DNA of 64,000 bases from Kryptolebias marmoratus (lineage: Eukaryota > Chordata > Actinopteri > Cyprinodontiformes > Rivulidae), in the NCBI RefSeq assembly GCF_001649575.2, contig NC_051434.1, forward strand, positions 11,750,761-11,814,760, in the 5' to 3' direction. Both the position numbers and the translations under genes were made by a program. Below the pieces are notes generated by a model. The model saw nothing but the letters and a program-made list of their open reading frames with translations, had not been told where the DNA came from and ran no database searches. Below, piece after piece: positions 43,801-56,275 of the stretch (the stretch's first letter is position 1; the number at the start of each line of letters is the position of its first letter).

Positions 43801-46800
43801 AGCTGAAACACTAAAATGCAAATACAGGATTTAAAAAAAAACAATGTCAGGCAGGGGCTGACGTCAATTGGTTGATTGTGGGTTGCAGTTTCATAACCCC
43901 TTTTACTTATTTTCAGGTTCCCTTTCCTATTTTTTTTTTTTCCAAAGCTGAAATGAATCAGCACATTCCCAGTCTGCATGTAGCAGAAGTTGGTAGGCAA
44001 AGATAATTCAGCTCCTCCTCAGGGGAGCATCCATTATTTAAAACCACATCCAAATCCATTCCACTTAAAAGGGGGTAACAAGCCTTACTTAGAAACCATC
44101 CCTCCAGTGATTGACAGCCAGGAATTCCAGCGTACAGAAGTCAGCGCTAATAAAACCTCATCTTAGTGAGATGAGACTATTAGGCGATCGGCGCTGGATT
44201 TTCCCAGCGTTCTAATTGGGCTCGTGGTCTCGTCGCTTCAGCTTTGAACATGTTGAAAACAAATGTGCGCAACAAATTTTCTCTAAAAAATAAAGCTGCC
44301 GGTGGCACCTCGAACCCATTTGGACCACTTCCCAATTTTACCCCAGCCGTTCTGAACCCGTCACTTGGTCGCAAACACTCAGACTCAGTGAGGCTGTAAT
44401 TGAAAATCTGATTATTTTCTCACATTATTGAGTCGCCAACTAGTCTCAAACAGTTGCAGCCCTGTAAGATACTACCCATATGTGATGAGAGAGAGAGATC
44501 GCCTCAAACTGTTCCTCTCGTTGGAGACGCCAAAAAAAACGAAAACAAACATGAGAAGCATCAACTCATCACCATTTCTTTTAGTTAACAGGGTTTTGAA
44601 ACAAACATAACTTCACTAATTAACTAACCAACAAATGTTAGTTCGCAAAAAGCAGAACGACAACAAAAGAAGCGATATCCACCCCAACAAGCACCTGGAT
44701 TTTAGAACAATAACAACATTTTGCTGGTGCTCATTTTATATATTTGTTTAGGTTTTTCCACCCTTGTGTAAATTGGTTTAGGAAACGTAATACATTTTAA
44801 AATGACCTGCGGTTTCTCTGGTATTTTTTAAATTTAATCTATAACTTTTTTTAATACAGTGAGACAGTGGCATTTCTGCTTAAGGTCATCATAATGTTAG
44901 AATCTCATACCGGCCAGTGCCTTCTAGGAAATAAAGAAATTGCAAAATCGAATCCGCAAAGGGACCCCCCCCCAGAACAAGATGAGGCTCACGAAAACAA
45001 CCTGTTATGAAATACTCCTCGCCTAACAGTGGACCATTCCTCTCGGATGAAGATTATCCAGACGATTACGTCTCGTTAATAAAGCCAGATCGTCGTCGTC
45101 CTTCTCAGCAATCGCCCGTAAACACGTGCCGGCTCTGCAGAGCGTCAAAAACGAGCACGGTCATGTTACATAAATGTAAAAAAAAAAGCAACAGTTTCAT
45201 GAGAAACGACCTTATTATTTACTCAGAAATTGTATGCAATGGCTGCATAATCGTCTCCGTATTTCCTACACGCACAAAAAGGAAAAGAAAACTGAGCAAA
45301 ACATCATCCAAATGCCACCTCTCATATGGTGTTGACAGCCACACTGTGAAGTGAAAACTGCAGAGAAGGTGGTAATAGGCACACAACCTGCAAGCTACAG
45401 CGTCTACTTAATTGGACCAAACACTCCCGGGTGGATCTTACTGCAGGAAATGTCAAGCACAGTGCTTTACTTGGGTCTCACTGCCCACGAACTGCACAAG
45501 TATCCTCTTATTATCCTGTAATAATGACTAGAATGTGGTCACGCAGGCTAATGTGCTGCTGACTCCTCGCTTGTCGAACAGCGACGTTACTACAATACAG
45601 GTTGGAGGAGAAAACGGAGGCCGTTTACAGCACATAAGACTGCAACCACAAAACCTGCAATCAATAACGGCCCTCTTTTGTACCTAGTTAGTAGCATTTT
45701 GAACTCTTTGTTATTAGTTTGCCATTTCAAAAGGGAGCTAATTACCTATAAATTATCAGCTCATAGCAACAGTCAGCTCCACTTGGTTCGGTCGTCCAGG
45801 CGCTCACCTTTTCTTGTTTCTTTAGTCTGTCATTTTAAGTGGAAACGGATATCTAAATTATGCAAACGACAGGTTAGTGGAGCGTAAGGAAAGGTAATGT
45901 CTGTATTTCAGTGTGTGACTCATTAATGTCAACATACAGTTAGTTACAAGCATCTAGAATAATGATACTCTCAAGTTAGTGTGCCAACAAAAAGACACTT
46001 GTTGGACACAAAAACATAAAAAACGGAGCTAATAATTAACTTGACCTTAACCTAGTAATATAACAGAAACAGGTCCTAAATACTTTCAAATAATTTATCT
46101 GGCATTAAAAAAAACAACTATTTCTGCCATCGTAGTTTGTTTTGAAAGGATTATAAAGTGAAAACAGATCAATTAGACTAGTGAAAATGAAAAAAAAAAT
46201 AAAAAAAATTTGCGACTAGCGGAATTCACAGTAGCACAGGTCTCTGCACCTGAAGCCCCTGTTTTATTGTGGTGGTGGTTGGGGGAGGGGGGAAGTCAGC
46301 TGCAGGACTTGAGGTGAGTAAATTGTAATTCACTGCAAGTCCCGACTGTCTGAACATGCTCATTTTGTTTTTTATTTTAAAGCAAAACCATGAAACAGGC
46401 AACCGTTGTAAAAACAAAGCAGCGGCTGAGATTAGCACTTGTTGCTTTCTCTGCTTTTAAATGTTTTTGTTTGGATTTTTTTTTTTCCCCACCCGCTGTG
46501 CCGACGCTCACTGTGCCATATTAATTAGCCCCGCATGAGTAAAGGTTGAATCAAACATGCGCTGTGAGAAGCACGAACTGCTGCAAGTGCGCTCTTAAGT
46601 GGGTGGGGAGTTCAATATTTGAAGAAATGGCCAATAATTAGGAAGAAATTTGGAGAGCGTTGTTCCTCTTGTGTTTTTCTCGGTTTTTTTCCAGCGGTCA
46701 AAAGGTTTCCTAGCAGACCCACTCACCATATCACATCCAGTGCTCATTAGCAGCACCAACAATGGCAACAGGTGGGATATGATACTGATGTGGATTATTG

Positions 46801-48600
46801 TCAGCACACTTTTCAAGACGGATGTCAATGATGGATGTAAAAAAAAACATGGCTGGATAGATGGGCATACAGACTGCTCATGAATGAACAATGTGTCACT
46901 ATTTCCCACCGCTCCTCTCTAACCTCTCGGTGCATGATATATTTGGATGCTTAAGTGCTTATAAAACATCATCCGCCCCATTAAAATACCCCTGAATGTG
47001 TATATTTAAACCTGCTGCACCACCAGAGTGTGTAGTGAAGAGTGTTGCATAATGGGACTATTATACATGTTTTTTTGTTTTTTTTCCCGTCTCTATTCCC
47101 TCACTAACAAAAAAAAAACAAAAAAACAATAGGCAACATGCTCCGTTCAAACACATTCTCCCGTTTCTCTTTAGATACAAAAATAACACGCCGTCCTCCT
47201 GCATTACGCAACTCAATATCAGTCAGCATTAAGGTCGGCAACGAGAGCTTTGAAACCGAAAACAGGCGCGCAATTAGGCGTTTACCCGTGAAGCCTTTTT
47301 TCGCTGTCACTTTGGGAGGGAGAGAGAGAGCGAGTGTGAAAAAGTGGGAGAGCCCACGGGCTTGGTGAGTCACTGACGGCGTGACCTTGTGCTCTCAGGC
47401 TTCTCAGCAACCTAATCGGGTCAAACACCCACTCTTCTCATCGCGTTATTAGGGCCGAGTTATGAATATGCTGCTTGAACGACTGCTGTCCAGAAAAGCT
47501 GATCTGAACTCGAACAGGAAACGCTGCCTTTTAGGGGAGATCTATTTTACACAAAGCACAGGATCCTCTACTAAAGGGGCCGTTTGCAATTCAAATAGTT
47601 AGCATAACAAACATGATACTATAAGAAAAATACACACAGTAAACCACTTGTCGATTTGGATCTTCTTAAGAAAGCTTTTTTTTTTTAAACCTTTGATTAA
47701 ATTTAGAGACCATTTCCAAGCCTCAAATGACTGAAGCTTTAGAGTTAAAAAGATAAAAATGTCAGCTATGCTACGTGCATCTTAAGCCTCCACAGTGGCT
47801 GGTCTGGCTTCAGGCCCACGAGGTCTTTGGTGCACGACTTAAATAGCTGCTCTATTAAGAGTTAAGCTGAAAAGAGGAGCATGAAGACTTAAGGAAAGGG
47901 AAAGAGATGGAAATCTGAAAACGGAGCCAGTTTACGGATCTAATCGAAGTTTAAATGATTTAACCGAACTGCCTGTGCTTGTATTTTATTTTATTTTATT
48001 TTTTCCATGACCTTTTGAAATGTCATCTTTTGTTTTAGATGTTTACTGGAAGAGGAAAAAGGTTCAAAGAATTAAATGTCTGCAAAATGCTCCATTTGTA
48101 ACATGAACCTCTGAGGTCCAGTAAAAAAAAGCAAATCCAGAGCAGGCCACTAAAGCAGAAAAATCAAAAATGCAAGCATAAAAAATATATTTTGATTCAT
48201 TTTTACTAGTAGTAAAGCCACTTTTCTTTCAGTACTCATCGATATACAGTTATATAAATGAAAATGGTTCCCAAAAATCAGCTTAACACCAAGAAAAATG
48301 CTGATTTTGAATTTGATGATGAACGAACATGTCCTGTTGCTGAAGCTTTTTAATTACCCCTCATTAGTTTTTCAAAAAAACAATCCGGAGTTTCTTTCAT
48401 AACAGCAGGAAACTGAGCTAAGAAGAACAGGAACGAGCCTGACAAGAGTAAAAGGAAACAAGGGTGTCTTGTCTCAAAATACACAAAAGTTTTTGATGTA
48501 GAAAACATTAAAGTTCAAAGCTTCAAAAAGAGGCTGATAGTCAGGGGTGGGGGGGGTCAAACGGTCCAACCAGAGCGCTCCCACCCCACCCCTGAGTGAC
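40822..48600. other. Non-coding stretch upstream of or within the elmo1 5' region
   Basis: Apart from the Tc1 fragment at 42600-43000, I see only unique AT-rich sequence with A/T homopolymer runs. The reading frames here have no recognisable protein similarity and no splice context. Confidence 0.6.
42600..43000 (-). mobile_element. Tc1/mariner-like remnant
   Basis: The + strand runs GGGGCTTCAGTAGCATGTGG, AACCATACACAGCCACAACA, GGTTGTGTCGGTCACTCTGG, AGCTGATCCCACAGGTGATC and GTCTCTGATGAACCCCACTC in the order of a common fish Tc1-type transposase gene read in reverse (minus-strand C-terminal half). Several internal blocks are missing or rearranged, and the minus-strand frame is broken, so it is an old fossil. 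Confidence 0.62.
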
Positions 48601-48662
48601 AAAGATCTGAGCTTCTGAGGCCAGGCTTTAAAAGACAAGTCATCCTGAAAAAGTTCACTCGA

Positions 48663-48664
<2 letters not shown>

Positions 48665-48695
<31 letters not shown>
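48665..48695 (+). repeat. (TG)n microsatellite
   Basis: About fifteen uninterrupted TG units. Confidence 0.95.
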
Positions 48696-48697
<2 letters not shown>

Positions 48698-50111
48698 GGG
48701 TAAGTATGAAGGGGATGGTAGGGACCACACAAACCCCTGTCAGGTCACGTGACTGAGGCGGAGATAAACGGCGCAGTTTGGTTGGTTCGAGCAGGAAGTC
48801 ATGGAAACAAGTCTGTGGAGCCATTGTCTAACTGCGAGGCATGTACGTTTATGTGTGTGTGGTCGGGCTGGGAGGAGGCTGGAGGAGCGCTGGGCCCCCC
48901 CCGAGGAAGGACGGGCGCAGCGCTCTTCATTCACAAGCAGGAATACGCCTCCGTCATAAAGTGACCTTGGCTACGCGCACAGAACAGCTCGCGCATCTCT
49001 CGCACACCCCTCTCAGTCAGAGTGGGTGTATTTCAGGAAGGAAAAAAAAAAGCAAACAACTAGATAAACATAACCTGGCCTTTGTCTATTCTAAACACTG
49101 ATATAGTTCAGGTTGCAAAAAAAAGACATCAGGACAGGCGCTGGTTCCTGACGAGCTCCAGTTCTGCACCACAGTGTGTAACCAACCAGACCATGTTCCT
49201 GCAGGGCAAATCAATACAGCTCTTCTTCCATACGCCTGCTACTCTAGCTGAAAAAAACCCCCCAAAATTCCAACAAAGTAAGAACTATTTAATTGAATTG
49301 CATTCCGGTGAGTTCTTATAAAGGCAAAACCTAAAAATACCACACTGATTCACTTTGCTTTAACTGGCGACGATCGTTCAATTCAGTAAGGTCATGTACG
49401 AGCCTCGTCCAAGTCTGCAAAAACTATGGGGAAAAAAAACACAAAAAACATTGAAATCTTGAAATTTCACTTCCTCAAAGTGCTAAGATTACAGCCCAGA
49501 CGTCAGAAGGAGAAGAATGTACCAGACAAAAGAAAAAGACGCACACAAGCAAAAGACAGAGACAGACTGACAGCTCCCTTTAAAATTCACCTCAAACACA
49601 CACATGCAGTGTTTGGCTCCTCCTGGCAACTTCAATGCTTCTATTGAGGGATATTCCATCCCATAACTGGATTAACGCTGCTCAGGAGGAAGAAGAAGAA
49701 GAAAAAAAAAAAAGGTTGGCGCCGTTTCTATGATCTCTATGAAAACAAAAAGGCAGGTGCTGCGGGAAGTTATACGCTCAGAGTCCAACCAAGCTGCGGA
49801 TCGGGGACAAGGAGAAGTCTTGGAATAAAAACAGGTGGAGATTTGACCAGTTTTAGAAAGGAGACGGAAACTGTTCATTGTCTGAAAGCATGAGAAAGGT
49901 ACGGCAATTACAGGAAGCCCTCGCAGGAATACGAGCACTGCGTTTTATAACCGTATTACACGGCGGAGGCACGGACTGAGTCCAAATGATGAGTCGACTT
50001 TATCGTGGAAAGTAACAAGCTTTTCCTCAACTGAAACATCGGAGTTAAAGAACTTCCAAATAAAACTGCAACAGGCCAGAGATTCAAAACCTGGACTTTC
50101 AGCTGTTTCTA

Positions 50112-50473
50112 AAGCCCAGCCATCCATTTTCTTTACCCGCTTCTCCTTTCCAGGTCGCGGGGAGCTGGTCTCCATCTCCATCACTGTGTGAGAGGCGGGG
50201 TACACCTTGGACAAGTCCATCACAGGGACCCATAGAGAGACAAACAACCATTCAAGCTCCCACTCACATCTAGGGACCATTTTAGAGTTACCAATTAACC
50301 TAACATGCATGTTTTTAGTCTGTGGGAGGAAACCAGAGAACCTGGAGTGAACCCATGTTTGCACAGAGAACGAACACGTAAACTCCACCCAGAAAGACCC
50401 AAGATCTGGAAGCGATCCTGCGACCTTCTTGGTGGGCGGTGCCACCTCTAACCACTGCCCCACCGGCACCAAA
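50112..50473 (-). mobile_element. Fish dispersed retroelement fragment with tRNA-like head
   Basis: Read on the minus strand it begins GGTGGGGCAGTGGTTAGAGG (A-box-like), then AAGAAGGTCGCAGGATCGCT (degenerate B-box-like). It continues through the blocks that on the + strand read TTTTTAGTCTGTGGGAGGAA, AGTTACCAATTAACCTAACA, GGACAAGTCCATCACAGGGA and CCATCCATTTTCTTTACCCG. This order is a very common teleost repeat, probably a SINE or the tail of an L2-type LINE. Its continuous minus-strand reading frame is a by-product and not a gene. Confidence 0.75.
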
Positions 50474-53400
50474 GCCCTGAATCAAAAATGACTGCAAACT
50501 GGTGCTGAAAACTGATCTGGGAAGGCAGATGAAAGACAGTCCCGTTTTACTGATGTTCTCCTACCAAAGGAACCACGCTTTCATTTCTAACACAGGACAG
50601 ATGACACCTCAGCTGTGATGAACTTGGCTGCCTTCGAGCAAGAAAAACAAAACAAAAACAAAAGACGACCAGACAAAAAGTTTCAAGTTATTCTCCCAGT
50701 CAGTGCTACATTTACCCTGGAGCCTTCGACTTCTTCTTCTCATGATAAAAACAAGCCTGTGACCATCCTGACATCTCATCCTTGCGAAAAGGAAAAAAAA
50801 TCTCGATTCACTTGAATCACTTCAATAGGTGACAGCAAATTAAGTAAAAAAAAAACAAAACCATTTGGTTTTAGCTTCATAGCTGTTAGACTTACAAAGC
50901 TGATTTCAAATAGTAGATATTTTTTCACCATGACGAGCTATATGACACATTATGACTGCCGGATTGGGGTTCTAAACTATGAGATGGCTTTTTTTAGACA
51001 TGATTTTTTTCTTTACAGGAGCTTACGTCCCTCTGCTTACAGAACCGGCCAGCGTGGCGCATGTAACAGCGAGTTAAATGAGAGTCGATGGTCATCCATC
51101 CCGGGTCAGGGGATTTCCATTGGCAATTATTGTTGAGTCACCAGGACAAGACCACCATTTTGTTCAGCATTTACACAAACTCACACAACCAGGAGAGCTA
51201 TCAGACACAGCCATTTGAAAATAAAAAAAATAAATAACGAAAAAAAAAAGAAGGTTCATGGTTGCATACTTGGGATTGTTTTGTTTGAAAAGTTTCCCAT
51301 GAAGCTTCGACGAACCGTGCTGATTTATTAAAGGCACAGCTCCTATGGAAGTGTTTGTGAACGCAAATTTTACATGACATTAAGACACGTCTAAAAGAAA
51401 AAAAACATGGCCTCCATTTAACTAAACTCAAGAGCTCAGGGGATCACCATTTGCACTGAAGCATGCGATACCCAAAAAGGTTGTATCATCATAACTCAAC
51501 GAATGTTTTTTATTTTTTACGGCTTTAAAAATGTGTCAAGGCCCAAATTGGCGCCGCCGGTCACATCTCTGCGCCTCAGTGCCAGTTCGCCAGTCATTCT
51601 GCTCCGAATGCGCCGCTCTATCCCCGGTTGGGTTGTGGAAGACCTAGATTGAGACGCGCAAAGAGCCCGAGAACATTGATTCACAGCTATTTTTACTCGT
51701 CCTACTTGAACTTAATATAGTAATTCAGACACTGAAAAAAAAAAAAAAAAGTCAAACATTAGAAAGGCTTATTAAACTTCATATATACGTACATATATTT
51801 GAAAGCTAATCATTTGTGTGAACCAGTAAGGTTTGAACAGGAATGGAAAAACTTTGTTGCAGAGAGGAAGAAGCTACTGAGCTTATCCTTCCTTTATTGG
51901 TCTATTTTTAAGGGTATAAATGTACCAACAGCAGACATGTTTTTGTAAAAGGAAGGCGACAAAGAAAAAAAAAAAAGTCCCAAGTGACCTTGCACTTTGA
52001 TGAACTCTGTTCGGTGAGTAACAGCGTTTCCTCTTGAAGTCACACAGAACTGATTTGGAGAAACAGAGTGAAAATGACTCCTCATATTAACCCATGACTC
52101 CAGAGACGGCGCAAACAACATCCATTAACTTCGCACAGCCAACAGACTTGGCAGTGCTGCAATTATATTAGCGCCGATGACTATCATCACAAGCATAATA
52201 GGTGCCCTACGGGAGCACTGACATCACAAAAATGCTGATTGGCTCCATTCTGGAAAATCTTCCGCTGCTGCCACTGGAAACTCTTCGTGTCACACACACA
52301 TACACACACACAGACGCATCTTGAGGAGAAAGCGAGCGGAAAGCCGGGCCGTGTATCTGCTCTAGGTGCAATGAAAGGACTCAGTCACTCCACGGATCGG
52401 CCATCCACTCGCTGTGACTGGCACAAGTGAGTGGGAACAAAGGAGTCACTGTGGCGCTCCTCGTTACACGCAGCCTTTGGCCCGCCAGCTGTCTCTTCGG
52501 CCCCGTCCACACCCTCAGCTGTGGCCACACATCAACCGAACATTAGTTCTCGGCGCACATGGAAGTGAACGCACCGACTGGCAGAGTGGGCCCCCCGCCA
52601 CCCCGTGGCTTCGGCACCAAAACACTGTTCGACCCCCACCACCCCTGCTCTCTGCCACGCCGAGCGAGTGACGGACCGCGCTGCTGGAGGCACCATGTTT
52701 TTTTTCCCCCTCCAACCACCCCGTCGCACACAGCCAACAACACATGAGCTCATGTGAATAATATGGAGTTGGTTTTCTAAATATTTTCCACGTATGCCTT
52801 TAAAAAAAACAAAAAAACATACTTATTCTTGCCTGCTTGGTTTCTCAACCTCCGCGTCATGCCCGCTACACCGGCTCGCCACAAAGCCCACCCCCCCCTG
52901 CTCCTGACACATGCCATCTTTGGGACTCACCCATTAATTTACTAACCCCTAGGCTCTGCCCTCAGCTTCCTCCTAGCTGCTGCTTTTCTGTTACTTCCCC
53001 CCCCTCCCTCGCTTCCGAGTCATTTTTCCTTCAAAGCGTACGTTAGAACCTCCCTATATTTACCCGGCGACGGGCCTCAGCCCTGCATGGTCCGTCACAC
53101 GCAGGTGCCAGCTCGCCTCCGCCCTGACAGTGCGGTGACCGGCCACGGCTAAAAACACTTTCAGCCGTTCTGCACAGCGAGCTCGAGTCCTACAAGAAAA
53201 AAAGAAAAAAGAAAAAATCGGGGGCTTCCGTTTGTAGCTACCCTGTTATTGTCAAGTTGGAGAGTAAAGTTGCGGGTGGGGGCTTTGCTGAAATGAGGCT
53301 GGCTATTTTTGGGCTGGAGCAGACGATTCAAAGAACTTTATTTTTGCCTTTTATGGGTTAATTATGTGTAACCCACATTTATGTGCAACAGAGTAAGAGA

Positions 53401-56064
53401 ATGGACGAAAGAGGGAAAGAAAAACAGCCGTAGTGGGCATTCCTCACGCCAGGCCTTCGTTGCTGCGGGTACAATGTCACTGGAGTTATGTAATCGGAGC
53501 GAATCACCTGTCCCGTGGATTTATTGAATGGCTATACTCACAAAGCAACAACCTGTTTCACTTGCCATTTGCCACTTTCAAGCTTGTGAAAACAGATAAA
53601 CACCCTATTGTGTAAGGCTGGGCTGTGCTTGCACTTCTTGACCTTTCTGCTCACACTTTCTGCAAACAGGAAATGAAATGGTTCTTAGGCAGATTATCGG
53701 CAGGAGGTGGCTCACTTCAGAGGAAGCACATCACCTTTGCTCGAAAATCGACCGTCGGCTCAGAACCGGTCGCCCTCCTGCTCTGAAAGTCACAAACTTT
53801 GACGATGTTTAGAGAAGCTGTCGCAACTGGTAGCGCCGCGATTATTGTTAAAAACCTCCCTTGGAATTTCCTGCGCCCTTCTTGAGCTGCGGGCTGCAAA
53901 ATGCTGCCAAACACGTCAGATAGTCGTGCACAAAAAAACAAACAAAAAAAAAAAATACAAACACGGGGCGCTAAGCCTCCCCTTCAGACAACAAAAGAAC
54001 AGACGCAGCAACAAGCCCCGGAGGCAACATTAAGCCCAGCTTGTCTGCCGTTACGATTCCCCTCTTCTCTCAGCAGCGAGCAGAGCTGATGCGCGCCCGC
54101 CTCGTCCCCCCCCCCCAGTTCGACGTCGCAGGGGGAATAAGATAAAGGGGCTAAGCTCAGTAACTATGTGCAACCTCCACAGGAAACGGGGAGGGGAAAC
54201 AACTGATGTGCGGCCGGTGTGCATCAGCCACGGCGTCACGAGGTGAGGCAGGTGGTCCGCAGATGGAGAATCTGCCACGAAATGGCAGCACGACACTTCT
54301 GCTGGAGTCTGAGGCGCCCAAAAAGTAAACGCTGTTTAGTCTCTGCCGGCAGGAAAAACCTGCATCTCTGCTCCTGATAACGCAGCTGTCGGGATCGAGA
54401 AGGAGATAAGACCAAGCAGAAAAAAGGGAAACTGTTGCCTCTGCAGAAGCTCTTGCCTTCGAATCTTTACATTTTGCACTGATTAATCGATTTAACTGTG
54501 ACTTGAGCCTTTTTTGCTGCATGCAGCTTCCAACATGATGCAGGAAGTGCAAACTATATTAGCTTAAATTTTAAAAAATGCACAATTTTCAGCATGGATG
54601 TGCATTTTGAAGATACTTAAAAAAACCACACAATTGGGGCAATTTACAGTAACCAATTCAGAATACATTTTTCAAGACAACAGAAAATAAACACCAACGC
54701 TTGACTGAAGGGCGAGTTGAAAAGGGTCTTTGAAACACAATCCTGCTGCGGGTAAGAAAATATCTACAGAGCCTGCCGGTTAGGCTTCTTGAGGAATTTC
54801 ACTTGTTGACCTCGTGTTTCATGATAGTTTCAACGCTATCCTGAACACAGCTTTGGGAAGAGAAGGCTTCCTCCAGACAAAAGCTCCAACAATCGGTAAG
54901 GTTCTCTTGTTTGCTGACAAGTGATGACAGCAACCATCAGGGTACGAAGGCGATTATGGCTCCCTTTAGCAGAATCACACCTCAGACTGTTACCGAGCCT
55001 CACAGTGACAGCAAGAAACACAAAACCATGGAGCTGCCAGCGAGCGAATCCATCCCAGATGCCCCCCGACTAACGCTGGCGGTCAACGTGGGGGCGGCGA
55101 CGACCAGAAACTGTAAAATACGCAAATTCAGTTTGTAAATATAAAGAGGGCCTGGCATTCCTTGAAAGAATGCATGTCACCCACCGCCTCTCATGCCAGA
55201 GTTTGAGACCGAGGCGCCGATCTCTGCAAACCTTCGTGGTTTTTTTTTGTTTTATGTTTATTGTGGCGAATCAACAAGAAAGAAAAAAAAAAAAAAGAAA
55301 AAAAAAGCATGTTTACACAGCCGTGGTTTCCATGCCAGCCAGGGTTGCCAGATAAGAAATATTGTATTTTGACCCAAACTATCGTATGTGCTGAGTGAGG
55401 TGTGCTTTCTCAGAGGGGTCAGGGTTGTGAGATTAGTTGTGTTGTGACAGAAAAGGAGGGGGACTTGACCCTGAAATTATCTTAAAAAAAATTGTAATTA
55501 CCGTATATCTGGCAACACTGATGGCAGGCTTTCAATGAGGCGAATACGCAGTCTGGAGTAAACGGTTGCATCCAAAATGATGAACACATGAACGTTTGTT
55601 TGGAGCGACAGTGAGGTTGGGTGAGTAACACAAACAGCGCTCTGCTATCTGTTATTGTTGTTGATCTACTCGTGCAGAACAGCTGCTGACTGCAGCTGGG
55701 TGCAGAACGCTTCGGTTTCTGAGGAAATGAGCGCTGTTGACATGTACACAGCTTCTTCTTCTATCAGCTTCTCCCTTCTTCAGGGGTTGCAGAAGCGCAA
55801 ACTCGCACAAACGCAATCGTTTTACGCCGGGCGGCCTTTCCCGACGCAACCTGGGCTCGACACCTGCAGCCTCAGGGTTACAGGACCGCGGCAACGACCA
55901 ACCGAGCCACCGCAGCCGTTGGCGTGTACACAGCAGCAGCGGAAAATCTACCACTTCGCTCAAAAACGGCGTAGTCGAAAACTCATTTCTCCAGTCTAAA
56001 AGACCTTGAAAAATAAGGTCACGTGCCATCTCATGCATATGACCAGATGTCACACTCGGTGTGT

Positions 56065-56275
56065 TGTCAGTGACCCTCAGCTTCTACCGCATCAAATTTT
56101 AGCTCTGCATCTGTAAAACTGATCTGACTTTTAGCACATTTTGCCTTGGTTAATGTTAATCAGCTGTGGTGGCCATCTTGAACTGGTCCGACTCCAAAAG
56201 TTAACCAATTATAGATGTACATCCAGTGATTATGCTCTTGAAGTTTCATTAAAATCCATCCAATGGTACATGAGA
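56065..56275 (-). repeat. Unnamed dispersed repeat, copy E (inverted)
   Basis: This is an inverted copy. It shows GTGACCCTCAGCTTCTACC, CATCTGTAAAACTGATCTGA, GGTGGCCATCTTGAACTG, ATAGATGTACATC and GAAGTTTCATTAAAATCC in the order seen in copy D. It ends in a short (AC)n tract at about 56276-56291. Confidence 0.66.

Larger units (their letters stand above)
48601..55000. other. Non-coding stretch with one tRNA-headed repeat
   Basis: It contains a (TG)n tract (48665-48695), a palindromic GTCACGTGAC E-box (48744-48753), the repeat at 50112-50473 and a C-rich patch near 52440-52740. I see no supported gene. Confidence 0.6.

Noticed and set aside
49945..50472. A 175-codon minus-strand ORF
   Set aside because: Much of it is a by-product of the dispersed tRNA-headed repeat, with no conserved domain and no splice context.
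50430..50473. Possible tRNA gene at the head of the dispersed repeat
   Set aside because: The A- and B-box-like words are degenerate and no cloverleaf can be drawn. It is a retroelement head, not a tRNA gene.
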